DNA of 64,000 nt from Agromyces rhizosphaerae (GCF_027925245.1 NZ_BSDP01000001.1:434001-498000), one strand, 5' to 3'; numbered from the stretch's first letter, positions 1-9,255 are shown. Notes: generated by a model from the sequence alone, not told the origin. Numbers and translations: made by a program.

Positions 1-1158
1 GCGGAGGATCTCGCTGCCCGCGACCACGCCCGACACGACCGTCGGCTGGAAGTACGTGCCCGGGCCCTCGATGCGGCTGCCGCCGGTGGTGACGGATGCC
101 CCGCGCCCGACCGCGTCCTGCACGAGCGCCTCGGCCTTGCCGACCGCGTCCTCGTCGATCAGCGGGCCGATCTGCACGCCCTCCTCGGTGCCGCGGCCGA
201 CGCGCATGGCCGCCACCCGCTCGGTCACCCGGCGCGCGAACTCCTCGGCGACCGCCTCGTGCACGATGAACCGGTTCGCCGCCGTGCAGGCCTGGCCGAT
301 GTTGCGGAACTTCGCGAGCATCGCACCGTCGACGGCCGCATCGAGGTCGGCGTCCTCGAACACCACGAACGGGGCGTTGCCGCCGAGCTCCATCGACACG
401 CGCAGCACGCCGTCGGCGGCCTGCGCGATGAGCTTCCGGCCGACCTCGGTCGAGCCCGTGAACGACAGCTTCCGCAGCCGCCGGTCGGCGAGGATGGGCT
501 CGGTCACCGCCGACGAGCTCGACGACGTGATGACGTTCACCACGCCCGCGGGCAGCCCCGCCTCCTCGAGGATCGCGGTGAACGCGAGCGTCGTGAGCGG
601 CGTGAGCTGCGCGGGCTTCACGACCACGGTGCAGCCGGCCGCGAGCGCCGGCGCGATCTTGCGCGTGGCCATCGCGAGGGGGAAGTTCCACGGCGTGATG
701 AAGTACGACGGGCCGACCGGGCGCTGCGAGACGATCATGCGGCCGGTGCCCTCGGGGTTCAGCCCGTAGCGGCCGTGGATGCGCACGGCCTCCTCGGAGA
801 ACCAGCGCAGGAACTCACCGCCGTAGGTCACCTCGCCGCGCGACTCGGCCAGCGTCTTGCCCATCTCGAGGGTCATGAGCAGCGCCAGGTCGTCGGCGCG
901 CCGGGTGACGAGCTCCCACGCACGTCGCAGGAGCTCGCCGCGGACGCGCGGCGCCGTGGCGGCCCACGAGTCCTGCGCGGCGACCGCGGCGTCGAGGGCA
1001 CGCACGGCGTCGGCCGGCGAGGCATCCGCGATCGACCGGATCACCTCGCCCGTGGACGGATCGTGCACGTCGAGCGTGCGACCGCCCTCGGCGCTCACCC
1101 ACTCCCCCGCGATGAACAGCTTCTCCGGTGCGGCGTCGAGCAGCGCGCGCTCGTCCAT
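1..1158 (-). CDS. gabD: NAD(P)-dependent succinate-semialdehyde dehydrogenase, C-terminus cut by window start
   Basis: Oxidises an aldehyde, most likely succinate semialdehyde, to the acid with NAD(P); cytoplasmic. 386 residues are visible of a family that usually has about 450-480, so the last part lies before the window. The Rossmann-fold entry motif TPWNFP, the FTGSTEVG cofactor segment, the general base in MELGG (Glu257) and the nucleophile in GQAC (Cys291) are all present. The start is the ATG at 1158, preceded by a GGGGAGG ribosome site. The ALDH superfamily call is firm. The substrate rests on overall resemblance to GabD and could be a related aldehyde. Nothing adjacent in the window belongs to a GABA pathway. 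Confidence 0.88.
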   Translation of the reverse strand, partial: MDERALLDAAPEKLFIAGEWVSAEGGRTLDVHDPSTGEVIRSIADASPADAVRALDAAVAAQDSWAATAPRVRGELLRRAWELVTRRADDLALLMTLEMGKTLAESRGEVTYGGEFLRWFSEEAVRIHGRYGLNPEGTGRMIVSQRPVGPSYFITPWNFPLAMATRKIAPALAAGCTVVVKPAQLTPLTTLAFTAILEEAGLPAGVVNVITSSSSSAVTEPILADRRLRKLSFTGSTEVGRKLIAQAADGVLRVSMELGGNAPFVVFEDADLDAAVDGAMLAKFRNIGQACTAANRFIVHEAVAEEFARRVTERVAAMRVGRGTEEGVQIGPLIDEDAVGKAEALVQDAVGRGASVTTGGSRIEGPGTYFQPTVVSGVVAGSEILR

Positions 1159-1223
1159 GTCGTGACCTCCCCGTCGGACTGACGCGACCAGCGTAGTCCG
1201 CGGGGCTCGGGCGCCGGCCGGGC

Positions 1224-1526
1224 TCAGGCCTCGACGTCGACGAACTCCACGTCGTAGACCGCGACGCGCTGCGGCACGCCCGCGAACACCTCGGCGCGCG
1301 CCTCCGACGCCAGGTACTCCTGCTCCAGCGCGAGGAACGCGTCACGGTCGCCCTCGGTGCTCACCGCCCAGACGAACTGGCTGCGCTCGGGCAGGCCGTA
1401 GGCGAAGTCGATGCGGAATCCGGCCGGGGGGCGGACCTTGGGCATACTGGCGTGCCACCACGCGACGAAGGCGTCGTACTCGCCCTCGACGAGGGTGTAG
1501 CGGCGGAGCTGGACGGTGCGGGTCAT
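1224..1526 (-). CDS. NIPSNAP-like dimeric alpha-beta barrel protein
   Basis: A 100-residue cytoplasmic protein opening with MTRTVQLRRYTLVEGEYDAF and containing a conserved-looking WWHASMPKVRPP segment. Size, the N-terminal RRYTL strand and the W/F-rich helix fit the NIPSNAP / antibiotic-monooxygenase-like ferredoxin-fold family, whose members are small dimers of mostly unknown role. No catalytic residue can be named. It lies 39 bases downstream of the nicotinamidase gene (on the same strand) and may be co-transcribed with it. The family assignment is an inference from short motifs. Confidence 0.65.
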   Translation of the reverse strand: MTRTVQLRRYTLVEGEYDAFVAWWHASMPKVRPPAGFRIDFAYGLPERSQFVWAVSTEGDRDAFLALEQEYLASEARAEVFAGVPQRVAVYDVEFVDVEA

Positions 1527-1565
1527 GCGTCCATTCTGGCCGGTCGCGCGGGCGAGCCGGCACGG

Positions 1566-2168
1566 TCAGCCGTCCGAGGCCTCGGATGCCTCCTCGCCGG
1601 CGATCTCGGCCCCGGCATGCCCCATCTCGGCGATCGCGGCCTCGCTCGTCTCGGCGGCCACGCCCGCCACCAGCCCCGTCAGCACTCTCGCGTGCTGGCC
1701 GTGCTCGAGCGCGTCGAGCGTGCTCGCGCGCACGCAGTAGTCGGTCGCGATGCCGACCACGTCGACCTCGGTCACGCCGTGCCGGGTGAGCAGCTCGGGG
1801 AACGGCGTGCCCTCGTCGTCCGTGCCCTCGAAGATCGAGTAGGCGGGCACGCCCTGCCCCTTGCGGATGTGCACGTCGACGCGCGACGTGTCGAGGTCGG
1901 GGTGGTACTCCGCGCCGGTCGTGCCCGAGACGCAGTGCACGGGCCACGTGTCGACGAAGTCGGGATCGGCCTCGCCCGCGAAGTGCCCGCCGTTGTCGTT
2001 GTCGCCGTCGTGCCAGTCGCGCGACGCGACGACCAGGTCGTAGTCGTCGCCGTGCTCGGCGAGGAAGCGGGTGATGCCGGATGCCACGGCCGCACCGCCG
2101 TCCACCCCGAGTGCGCCGCCCTCGGTGAAGTCGTTCTGCACGTCGATGATCAGTAGCGCTCGCGTCAT
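1566..2168 (-). CDS. pncA: nicotinamidase (isochorismatase fold)
   Basis: Hydrolyses nicotinamide to nicotinate and ammonia in the NAD salvage pathway. 200 residues, the normal length. The catalytic triad is visible: Asp9 in LIIDVQNDF, the Lys of HIRKGQ, and the Cys of GIATDYCV. The metal-binding set is SRDWHD followed by GGHF. A cis-peptide-like VVGIATDYC strand precedes the nucleophile. The C-terminus has a short acidic extension (GEEASEASDG). The start is the ATG at 2168; the gene follows the M20 peptidase gene by about 50 bases on the same strand. Confidence 0.93.
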   Translation of the reverse strand: MTRALLIIDVQNDFTEGGALGVDGGAAVASGITRFLAEHGDDYDLVVASRDWHDGDNDNGGHFAGEADPDFVDTWPVHCVSGTTGAEYHPDLDTSRVDVHIRKGQGVPAYSIFEGTDDEGTPFPELLTRHGVTEVDVVGIATDYCVRASTLDALEHGQHARVLTGLVAGVAAETSEAAIAEMGHAGAEIAGEEASEASDG

Positions 2169-2218
2169 GTCGAACCTCCTGGTTCGATCATCCCACCGTC
2201 GCGCGCCGGCGGGCCCGG

Positions 2219-3454
2219 TCAGCCGCAGACGTCGCGCAGGACGCGCTCGAGCACGCGCACGTGGGTCGCCGCCGACGGCAGGTCGAGCCACTCCGCGTCG
2301 GCGTGCGCGCCGCCGCCCGCGGGCCCGTACAGCGCGACGTCGATGCCCGCGTCGGCGAACAGCGCGGCCTCGGTCCACCACGGGTCGCCGCGCCGGTCGG
2401 GCAGGGCCCCGAGCTCGGCGACGGCGGCGCGGTCGACCGCGGCCACGACCGCCGAGCCGTCTGGCGCCTCGAACGCGGGGCGCGAGACGAGCTCGGTGAG
2501 CTGGAACGAGACGTCGGACCCGGCCGCGCGCGCCAGCGTCGCCTCGAGCGCGGCGCGCACGACCGCGGGCGTCTCGCCGGGCAGCGTGCGCCGCTCGATG
2601 GTGGCGCGGCAGTGCGGGGCGACGGTCGCCGCGTCGACCCCGCCCTCGAGGGTGGCCACCCGCAGCGTCGAGGTGCCGAGCAGCGGATGCCCCTGCTCCG
2701 GCGCGCACGGCGCGGGATCGGCGTCGAGCGCGGCGACAAGCCGCAGCATCCCGGCGATCGCGTCGACGCCCTGCTCGGGCTGCGAGCCGTGCGCGGCGCG
2801 CCCGTGCACCTCGAGCGCGAACCACGCGAACCCGCGGTGCGCGACGCCGAGCTCGAGCCCGGTCGGCTCGAGCACCAGCGCGCCGTCGATCTCCGCCGTG
2901 TCGAGCGACGCGAGCACGGCCTCGGTGCCGATCGAGCCGAACTCCTCGTCGGCGGCGAACGCGAGCACGACGTCGCCCGCGAGCTCGTCGCCCGCCGTGG
3001 CGCGTTCGGCGGCGAGCACGCCCGCGGCGAGCGCGCCCTTCATGTCGTACGCGCCGCGACCCCAGAGCTGGTCGCCGTCGACGCGGGGCGCGAACGGCCC
3101 GTCGGCGTACGTGCGCACGCCGACCGTGTCGAGGTGGCCGCTCAGCAGGAGCGTGCGCCCGCCGCCGGTGCCTCGCCGCCGTGCGACGAGGCTCGGACGC
3201 GCCCCCGGGCCGATCAGGGTCGTCGAGAACCCGGATGCGTCGAGCCTGCGCCGGAGCGCGTGCGCGAGCGCGACCTCGCCGGCACCGCTCGGGTCGAGGT
3301 CGGGGTTGACCGAGTCGAGCGCGACCAGCTCGCGTGCCAGCGCGACGAGCTCGGCGTCGTGGCCGGGCGGCCGCGCCGGTGGTGCGGACGCCGTGTCGGG
3401 CCCGGCGGTGCCGCCCGGGGCATCCGTCATCGCCTCGTCCACGCGCCGCGTCAC
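2219..3454 (-). CDS. M20 family metallopeptidase (ArgE/DapE type)
   Basis: Zinc-dependent amidohydrolase or peptidase of the ArgE/DapE/CPG2 family. In 411 residues it shows the metal ligands in order: His of SGHLDTV, bridging Asp of GRGAYDMKG, the catalytic/metal Glu pair in DEEFGS, Glu of LEPTG, and a C-terminal His in GGGAHADAE. The dimerisation or lid domain lies between. The start at 3454 overlaps the dacB stop as ATGA, so translation is probably coupled. The alternative MTDAPGG start is eight codons in. The substrate is not evident; acetylornithine or succinyl-diaminopimelate deacylation are possible. Pairing with a D-Ala-D-Ala carboxypeptidase suggests, but does not prove, peptide or cell-wall amino-acid recycling. 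Confidence 0.86.
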   Translation of the reverse strand: MTRRVDEAMTDAPGGTAGPDTASAPPARPPGHDAELVALARELVALDSVNPDLDPSGAGEVALAHALRRRLDASGFSTTLIGPGARPSLVARRRGTGGGRTLLLSGHLDTVGVRTYADGPFAPRVDGDQLWGRGAYDMKGALAAGVLAAERATAGDELAGDVVLAFAADEEFGSIGTEAVLASLDTAEIDGALVLEPTGLELGVAHRGFAWFALEVHGRAAHGSQPEQGVDAIAGMLRLVAALDADPAPCAPEQGHPLLGTSTLRVATLEGGVDAATVAPHCRATIERRTLPGETPAVVRAALEATLARAAGSDVSFQLTELVSRPAFEAPDGSAVVAAVDRAAVAELGALPDRRGDPWWTEAALFADAGIDVALYGPAGGGAHADAEWLDLPSAATHVRVLERVLRDVCG

Positions 3455-5025
3455 CCGTTCGAGAGGTTGTCGCCGCAGCGGAAGAAGGCGGTCGTGAGCG
3501 TGTCGATGGCCTCGCGCGACGAGGGTGGGATGGCACCGGGGGCGTCGCCGAGCGCGTAGATCGCGAACGTGAGCGGCGTGCCGTCCTGCGCGTGGATGAT
3601 GCCTGAGAGGGTGTAGCCGGTCTCGATCCAGCCGGTCTTCGCCCAGACCTGTCCGCGCGCGATCGCGTTGTCGCCGAAGAAGCGGTCGCCGTACGCCAGC
3701 GACCCCTGCACCCCGGCCACCGGAAGCCCGTCGCGGATGACGCCGAGGCCCTGCTCGCGCGCCTCGATCTTGCGGAACAGCTCGGTGAGGTACGACGGGG
3801 GCACCGCGTTGTCGTCGCTGAGGCCGGACCCGTCGGTCACGGTGATGCCATCGGTGTCGATGCCGTACGCCCCGAGGCCCTCGCGCACCGCGGCGTCGAT
3901 CGACGCGAAGTCGTTGCCCGTGTCAGTGCGGATCGCGACGTGCCGGGCGAGCATCTCGGCGACCGTGTTGTCGGAGACGATGAGCGACTTCTGCACGAGC
4001 TGCGCGACGGTCGGCGACGAGACGCTGCCGAGGGTCTGCGCGTCGGCCGGGGCGGTGCCGCGCTCGATCACCGAGATGCCGCCGAGCGCGCCGGCGAACG
4101 CGTCGCCCGCACGGCCGACCGGGTCGGGGCTGCGCCAGGACGTCTCGGCGAAGGGGCTGTCGCGGTCGCCGTCGACCTGCAGCGCGGTGATCTGCGACAT
4201 GTAGCCCTGCTCGCGCTCGAGCGGGTTCCAGGTCGGGTGCCACTCCTCGCCGCCGAAGAACGACGCGTCGAGGACCAGCTTGGTCAGCGGCGGGTTCGCC
4301 GGGTCGGCGTCCCACGCGGCGCGCACCTGCGCGGCCAGGTCGTCGAGGTGCGCGGCGCCCGGGTAGACCGTCTGCGAACCGGTGGGGGTGCGCGAGAGGG
4401 TGAGGTCGCCGCCGCCGACGAGCACGACCGAGCCCGGCTCGCTGCCGCGCACGACCGTGGTGGTCGCCCGGTAGTCGGGCCCGAGCACGTCGAGCGCGGC
4501 CGCGGCGGTGAGCACCTTCATGACGCTCGCCGTGCGGGAGGCGGTCTGTCCGCCGCGATCGTAGAGCACCTCGCCGGTGCTCGCGTTGCGCACGTGCGCC
4601 TGCATCGCGCCGAGCCGTGCGTCGGTCGCCGCGGCACCGACCATGCAGGTGCGGATCCTGGCGGTGGTCGCCTCCGCGGTGGGCGCCGGGCGACCGGGGT
4701 CGACGGTGGGCGTGGGCGTCGGGGTCGCGGTGGGCGTCGGGGTCGGCGCCGGGCTCCCGCCCGCGACCGCGGATCCCGCGGCGACCGCGCCCCAGCCGGC
4801 GAGGGCGAACGCCACGACGCCCGCGGTCACCCAGAGCGCGAGGCGCGTGCGCCTCGCTCGCGTGCCGCCCGGGGCATCCGTCGTCGTGGTCTCGCCCGTG
4901 ACGGGGTCGGCCCCGTCCGTCGTGCTGCCCGGGGCATCCGTCGACCGCTCCTCGCCGCCCGCGGCGTGCGGGCTCGGCTCGGCCGCGCCGTCTGCGGCGT
5001 CGGGGGTCTCGGGGTCGGTCGACAC
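3451..5025 (-). CDS. dacB: D-alanyl-D-alanine carboxypeptidase/endopeptidase, S13 (PBP4) family
   Basis: Trims peptidoglycan stem peptides outside the membrane. 524 residues: an acidic Ser/Thr-rich cytoplasmic head (1-58) with two DAPG repeats, one transmembrane segment (about 62-85), a Pro-Thr linker (about 91-118), then the penicillin-binding domain. The three active-site motifs are clear: SVMK (nucleophile Ser), SDN, and KTG in VWAKTGW. The GTG start at 5025 is preceded by TACAAT with a 6-base gap, so the mRNA is probably leaderless. The downstream M20 peptidase overlaps by four bases. The low-complexity head is a plausible phosphorylation or partner-binding region; that is inference. Confidence 0.93.
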   Translation of the reverse strand: MSTDPETPDAADGAAEPSPHAAGGEERSTDAPGSTTDGADPVTGETTTTDAPGGTRARRTRLALWVTAGVVAFALAGWGAVAAGSAVAGGSPAPTPTPTATPTPTPTVDPGRPAPTAEATTARIRTCMVGAAATDARLGAMQAHVRNASTGEVLYDRGGQTASRTASVMKVLTAAAALDVLGPDYRATTTVVRGSEPGSVVLVGGGDLTLSRTPTGSQTVYPGAAHLDDLAAQVRAAWDADPANPPLTKLVLDASFFGGEEWHPTWNPLEREQGYMSQITALQVDGDRDSPFAETSWRSPDPVGRAGDAFAGALGGISVIERGTAPADAQTLGSVSSPTVAQLVQKSLIVSDNTVAEMLARHVAIRTDTGNDFASIDAAVREGLGAYGIDTDGITVTDGSGLSDDNAVPPSYLTELFRKIEAREQGLGVIRDGLPVAGVQGSLAYGDRFFGDNAIARGQVWAKTGWIETGYTLSGIIHAQDGTPLTFAIYALGDAPGAIPPSSREAIDTLTTAFFRCGDNLSNG

Positions 5026-5076
5026 CCCGGCATTGTACGCAGCCGCACCCGGGAGGCGCGTGGACGCGGCCGACGC

Positions 5077-6060
5077 CTACTCGCCCGGGTAGCGCAGCCC
5101 GATCAGCTCGCGCACCCGGTCGAGGGTGCCCATGATCGCGACGGTCTCGTCGATCGGCAGGACGTCGCCGCCGAGCTCGCCCGACGCGACCAGGCGCTCG
5201 GCCGCCTCGGCCTGGAAGTGCATGCCCCGGCCGTTCAGCTCCTGCGAGAACTCCTCGAGGACGGTACCGGCCGAGTCGATGAGCCGGAACGACGTGTTCG
5301 CGAACCAGACCCCGTCGATCTCGATGCGCGCCTCGGTGCCGACCACCACGGCGGTGTTCGGGCCGGCCGTGTCGCTCGCGGAGACGCTGGTCGCGATCCG
5401 CCCGCCCGGGTACCCGAAGACCGTGGCGACCTGCGCGTCGGCACCCGTGGGCTTGAATGTCGCCGTCGCCTGGATCGTCTCCGGCTCGCCGAACAGTTCC
5501 CACGCGAACGAGACCGGGTAGACGCCCAGGTCCAGCAGCGCGCCGCCGCCGAGCTCGAGCGAGTTCAGGCGGTGCGACGGGTCGTCGGGCAGCCGCTGCA
5601 TGTGGTCGGCCATGAGCGTGCGCACCTCGCCCAGCGCTCCCTGCGCGATGAGCTCGCGGATGCGCACCATGTGCGGCAGGTAGCGGGTCCACATCGCCTC
5701 CATGGCGAGCAGGCCGCGCGCCTTCGCGAGGCTCGCGATCGCCGTCGCCTCGCGCGCGTTCAGCGCGAACGGCTTCTCGACGATCACGTGCTTGCCCGAC
5801 TCGAGCATCAGCAGCGCGTTCTCGACGTGCACCGGGTGCGGCGTCGCGACGTAGACGATGTCGACGTCGGGATCGGAGGCGAGCGCCTCGTACCCGACAT
5901 GCGCGGTCGGGATGCCGAACTCGGCGGCGAACGCCTCGGCGGAATCGAGCCGGCGAGAGGCGACGGCCGTCACGTCGAAGCCGTTGGCCACCAGGTCGGA
6001 CGTCATGAGGCGGGCGATGCCGCCGGTGGCGAGGATGCCCCATCGCAGTCGTTCGGTCAT
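5077..6060 (-). CDS. Gfo/Idh/MocA family NAD(P)-dependent oxidoreductase
   Basis: 327 residues with an N-terminal Rossmann fold (WGILATGGIARL) and the family signature EKP (Glu95-Lys96-Pro97 in HVIVEKPFAL), whose lysine normally contacts cofactor and substrate. The C-terminal half is the beta-sheet substrate and dimer domain. Members oxidise sugars, inositols or trans-dihydrodiols; this one resembles the trihydrodiol-dehydrogenase-like branch, but the substrate cannot be read from sequence. The start is the ATG at 6060, with a TACGCT box 6 bases upstream indicating a leaderless transcript; a longer in-frame extension exists but lacks support. It is divergent from the GNAT gene at 6114. Confidence 0.88.
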   Translation of the reverse strand: MTERLRWGILATGGIARLMTSDLVANGFDVTAVASRRLDSAEAFAAEFGIPTAHVGYEALASDPDVDIVYVATPHPVHVENALLMLESGKHVIVEKPFALNAREATAIASLAKARGLLAMEAMWTRYLPHMVRIRELIAQGALGEVRTLMADHMQRLPDDPSHRLNSLELGGGALLDLGVYPVSFAWELFGEPETIQATATFKPTGADAQVATVFGYPGGRIATSVSASDTAGPNTAVVVGTEARIEIDGVWFANTSFRLIDSAGTVLEEFSQELNGRGMHFQAEAAERLVASGELGGDVLPIDETVAIMGTLDRVRELIGLRYPGE

Positions 6061-6113
6061 TCGTCGAGCGTATCGCTGCCGGGGGCGAGCGGCGCAGGTG
6101 GCAGGGTGGATGC

Positions 6114-6824
6114 GTGCCATCCGAGTTCTCCGCCACCGTGACCGACTTCTGGGGCGTGCCGCCTGCTGCGACAGGCGCGACCGACGCCTACCGCGTGATC
6201 GTCGACCCCGAGCTGCGCACCGACCTGCTGCTGACGCTGCTCGACGTCGTCGACGGGCCGCTGGTCGCGACCCTCTCGCCGGCGACCGCCGAGCGGCTCC
6301 GGGTCGCGGACGGCGAGTCCGTCGGGCGTGCGGAGCTCCGCTCGCGGCTCGACGACGCCGGCCTCGAGCTCAACGGCGCCGATCTCGTCTCCTACCTCAC
6401 TCTGGAGGCGCGGCGCTCGGTCGCCGCACCGCCCCCGGCGCCCGGCACCCGGGCGTTGACGGCAGCGGATGTCTCCGAGTTCGCGCGTTTCTCGGCCGAC
6501 GCCCCCGAGGACGACCTCGACGAGGCGTACGTCGAGCTCGACCACTGGGTCGCCCTCGGCACGTTCGTCGACGGTCGCCTCGTCGCGGCGGCGAGCATGT
6601 ACCCGTGGCGCGACTCGACGGTCGCCGACATCGGCGTCATCACGCTGCCCGAGCACCGCGGCCGCGGCCTCGGACGGCGGCTCGTGCAGGCCATCGCCGC
6701 CGAGGCGCTCGCCCGCGGCCACGAGCCGCAGTACCGCCACCAGGCCGGCAATGCCGCCTCCGCCGCGCTCGCGCGCTCGGCCGGGTTCGCGCGCTTCGCC
6801 GAGTGGGACGTCGTCACGGCGTGA
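6114..6824 (+). CDS. GNAT family N-acetyltransferase
   Basis: 236 residues. The C-terminal half (about 120-236) is a GNAT fold: strand VADIGVITLPEHRGRGLGRR carries the acetyl-CoA pyrophosphate loop (RGRGLG), followed by the NAASAALARSAGF helix typical of motif B. The N-terminal ~110 residues are a separate alpha/beta segment with no motif I recognise, possibly substrate recognition. The start is GTG 6114; an overlapping ATG at 6110 is in another frame. The substrate is unknown. The last codons form one arm of a strong hairpin. Confidence 0.8.
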   Translation: MPSEFSATVTDFWGVPPAATGATDAYRVIVDPELRTDLLLTLLDVVDGPLVATLSPATAERLRVADGESVGRAELRSRLDDAGLELNGADLVSYLTLEARRSVAAPPPAPGTRALTAADVSEFARFSADAPEDDLDEAYVELDHWVALGTFVDGRLVAAASMYPWRDSTVADIGVITLPEHRGRGLGRRLVQAIAAEALARGHEPQYRHQAGNAASAALARSAGFARFAEWDVVTA

Positions 6825-6838
6825 CGGCGTCCCACTCG
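6800..6838. terminator. hairpin terminator between convergent genes
   Basis: Two 18-base arms (6800-6817 and 6821-6838) pair across a GGC loop with a single G-U wobble. The left arm includes the end of the GNAT coding sequence and the outer stem is CGAGTGGGACG. There is no U-tract, as is common in high-GC actinobacteria. It lies between the convergent GNAT and amylase genes, so it probably stops transcription from both sides. Confidence 0.7.
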
Positions 6839-6890
6839 GGCCGGGGAGCGAGGCGTGCGGGGCCCGATCGACCCCGCACACCCCTGTCCA

Positions 6891-8990
6891 TCAGCGCCAG
6901 GTGTCGTTCAGGTCGAGCGTCCCCGAGGACGGCACCGTCGCGACGCGGTTGGCACCGCTCTCCCACGTGACGTTGCCCGCCTCGTCCTTCCGGATGTACT
7001 TGTACTCGAAGGTCGTGCCCGGAGGCAGCTCGATCGTCGCGGTCCACGTGGGGTACGCGGCCGCGGACAGCGCCACCGCAGCGGACGGCGACCACTGTCC
7101 GAGTTCGTCGATGTTCCCCACGACGAAGATGTTCTGCCCCCACACGGTCGTCGCCTGGACGCCGAAGCCCACCGCGACCGCGGAGGCCGGCTCGTCCGGC
7201 TCGTCCGGCTCGCACGGATCCTCGGCGCTCACCCCGGCCGTCGAGACGGCGACGTGGCTGCCGCTCAGCGTGTAGTCATTGGTCGAGTTGTTGTCCCACG
7301 TGCCGGAGCCGTCGTTGAACGCGGCGGTGATCGACGCTCCGTCAGCGGAGATCTCGCGTTCGACCCAGCCGTCGCACGCCGTCGTCATCGGCTCCCCCGG
7401 CACCGACGTCCAGGATCCGGAGCCGATGCGGTAGTGGATGTTGTACGCCGACCAGCCCTTCTCGGTCGAGTAGTAGACGGTCGTCGTGTCGCCGGTCGGC
7501 TCCGGGTCGGGGTCCGGGGTCGTGCCGGCGAGCCTCCCGACGTGCAGCGCGAGCGCACCGTAGGCGGGCACGCTCGCCGTGAAGGTGCCCTGGGCGGAGA
7601 CCGTCACCGTCGTCGAGCAGTCGTCCGACGCGATCACGTCGCAGTACGACCCTGCCGGGAGCGACGTCTGGTAGGTCCGGGTGATCGCACCCGCCGTGTT
7701 GTTCAGGGTGACGAAGCCCGCGTCCCCGCGACCGTACGCGATGTGGTTGTTCCCGTCGTCCCACCAGTTCGTGACCGCGGTGCCCTCGACCGCGTTGTGG
7801 AAGCCGACCATGCCCTCCACCTCGGTCTCGCGGTGGGTGCAGGTCCACGCGGACGATGCGCAGGAGGCATCCGGCACGCTCGTGTCGGACGCGCCTGGCG
7901 CGCCGGCCTCTTTGTCGGACCACGTGTAGCCGCTGTACACCGTCGGCGAACCGTACGGCCAGGAGAGCAGGAACGTGTTCGCCAGCAGGTACTTGGCGCC
8001 CCACTTGTAGTTCATGGTCTCGCCGTTGCGCTCCGTGTCGTGGTTGTCGACGAACACGCCGGCGCTGCTCGACGGCAGCTTGCCGTCGCCGATGAGCCGC
8101 AGGTCCGTGATCTGGCCGTCGAAGCGCGACTTCAGCTCACGCGCGTAGAAGAACTCGTGCGAGTCGCCGCTGCCGAGGTACTCGGACGGCTGGACCGGCT
8201 CGCCCGACGCCCCGATCACCTCGTGCACCCAGAAGATGTCCGGATCGGTCAGCTTCGACTTGATGGCCTCGAGGTCCGCCGCCGGGATGTGCTTGGCCGC
8301 ATCGATCCGGAACCCGCTGACACCGAGCGAGATCAGGTCGTTCAGGTAGTCGGCGAGCGTGGTGCGCACGTAGTCGGACCCCGTGCGCAGGTCCTGCAGC
8401 GACAGCAGCCGGCAGTTCTGCACCTGGTAGCGGTCACCGTAGTTCGAGATGTTGCTCCGGCAGTCGTTGAAGTCCCACGAGCTGTAGATCCCCGGGAACG
8501 AGTCCACGCCGAACTGGGAGCCGGCCACGCCCGTGCCGGACCCGACGTCCGCACCGGTCGTGTGGTTCAGGACCGCGTCCGCGATGACGCCGACACCGGC
8601 GCTGCGGCACGTCGCCACCATCGACGCGAACTCCGCCCGGGTGCCGAGCTTCGACTCGATCCGGTAGCTCACCGGCTGGTAGGAGGTCCACCACTCGGAT
8701 CCCCGGATGTGCTCCTGCGGCGGCGACACCTGGACGTAGCCGTATCCGGCCGGCCCGAGCGAGTCCGTGCACTCCGAGGCGACCGAGTCCCAGGTCCACT
8801 GGAACAGGTTCGCGATGACGTTGCCGCGACCGTTGTCGGAGGCGACGACGGTCGACGGCTGGGGCGTCGAGGCCGTCGCGGGGGCGGTCCCGATGGAGGC
8901 CCCGGCGAGCAGGAGGCCGGAGACCGCGATCGCGGTCATGACCTGGGGTAGGCGTCGCCGTTTCGGCGAGGCGAGGCGTGCACCGAACAT
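6891..8990 (-). CDS. secreted alpha-amylase, GH13 with CBM25 and CBM20 starch-binding domains
   Basis: Extracellular endo-acting hydrolysis of starch alpha-1,4 links. 699 residues: a signal peptide with KRRR then a hydrophobic core (about 15-40, AxA-type end), and a GH13 barrel with nucleophile Asp230 (GFRIDAAKH), acid/base Glu257 (WVHEVIG) and Asp318 in FVDNHD. An all-beta C-domain follows. After a DPDPEP linker come a CBM25-like module (about 503-590, STEKGWSAYNIHY) and a CBM20 (about 605-699, VVGNIDELGQWSP). The start at ATG 8990 follows GGGAG; upstream ATGs (9002, 9056) lack a ribosome site. A LacI-type palindrome lies 95 bases upstream. Closest in style to Streptomyces-type GH13_32 amylases. 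Confidence 0.93.
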   Translation of the reverse strand: MFGARLASPKRRRLPQVMTAIAVSGLLLAGASIGTAPATASTPQPSTVVASDNGRGNVIANLFQWTWDSVASECTDSLGPAGYGYVQVSPPQEHIRGSEWWTSYQPVSYRIESKLGTRAEFASMVATCRSAGVGVIADAVLNHTTGADVGSGTGVAGSQFGVDSFPGIYSSWDFNDCRSNISNYGDRYQVQNCRLLSLQDLRTGSDYVRTTLADYLNDLISLGVSGFRIDAAKHIPAADLEAIKSKLTDPDIFWVHEVIGASGEPVQPSEYLGSGDSHEFFYARELKSRFDGQITDLRLIGDGKLPSSSAGVFVDNHDTERNGETMNYKWGAKYLLANTFLLSWPYGSPTVYSGYTWSDKEAGAPGASDTSVPDASCASSAWTCTHRETEVEGMVGFHNAVEGTAVTNWWDDGNNHIAYGRGDAGFVTLNNTAGAITRTYQTSLPAGSYCDVIASDDCSTTVTVSAQGTFTASVPAYGALALHVGRLAGTTPDPDPEPTGDTTTVYYSTEKGWSAYNIHYRIGSGSWTSVPGEPMTTACDGWVEREISADGASITAAFNDGSGTWDNNSTNDYTLSGSHVAVSTAGVSAEDPCEPDEPDEPASAVAVGFGVQATTVWGQNIFVVGNIDELGQWSPSAAVALSAAAYPTWTATIELPPGTTFEYKYIRKDEAGNVTWESGANRVATVPSSGTLDLNDTWR

Positions 8991-9084
8991 GAGATCTCCC
9001 ATTCGTCGTTCGTCGTTGAACCACTTCGGTACCCGGACGCTGGTGTCCGGGACCATTGGCCCGACGGTAGCGTCGAGGCGCGCG

Positions 9085-9106
9085 TTAATGCAAGCGTTTG
9101 CATTAA
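9085..9106. promoter_or_regulatory. LacI/MalR-type operator upstream of the amylase gene
   Basis: A 22-base near-perfect palindrome with only the 10/13 pair mismatched. Its core TGCAAGCGTTTGCA matches the TGCAAxCGxTTGCA pattern bound by LacI-family sugar regulators such as MalR. It sits 95 bases upstream of the chosen amylase start, so maltose-responsive repression is the simple reading. No LacI-family gene is in the window. Confidence 0.7.
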
Positions 9107-9255
9107 CTCGGGGATGAGCACCGTGTCAGACAAGACCGACCGCAGGGATATGCAGATGCAGGAGCGCATGCGCTTCCACTCCGTGAGCGGAAGCCCGACT
9201 GCGCACCGACCGGACGACGATGCCCCCGCCCGGACGGACCGGACGGGGGCAGTGG

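Noticed and set aside
1566..3536. 656-codon minus-strand frame
   Set aside because: Arg/Ala-rich shadow; only its last third is the real nicotinamidase in frame (1566-2168).
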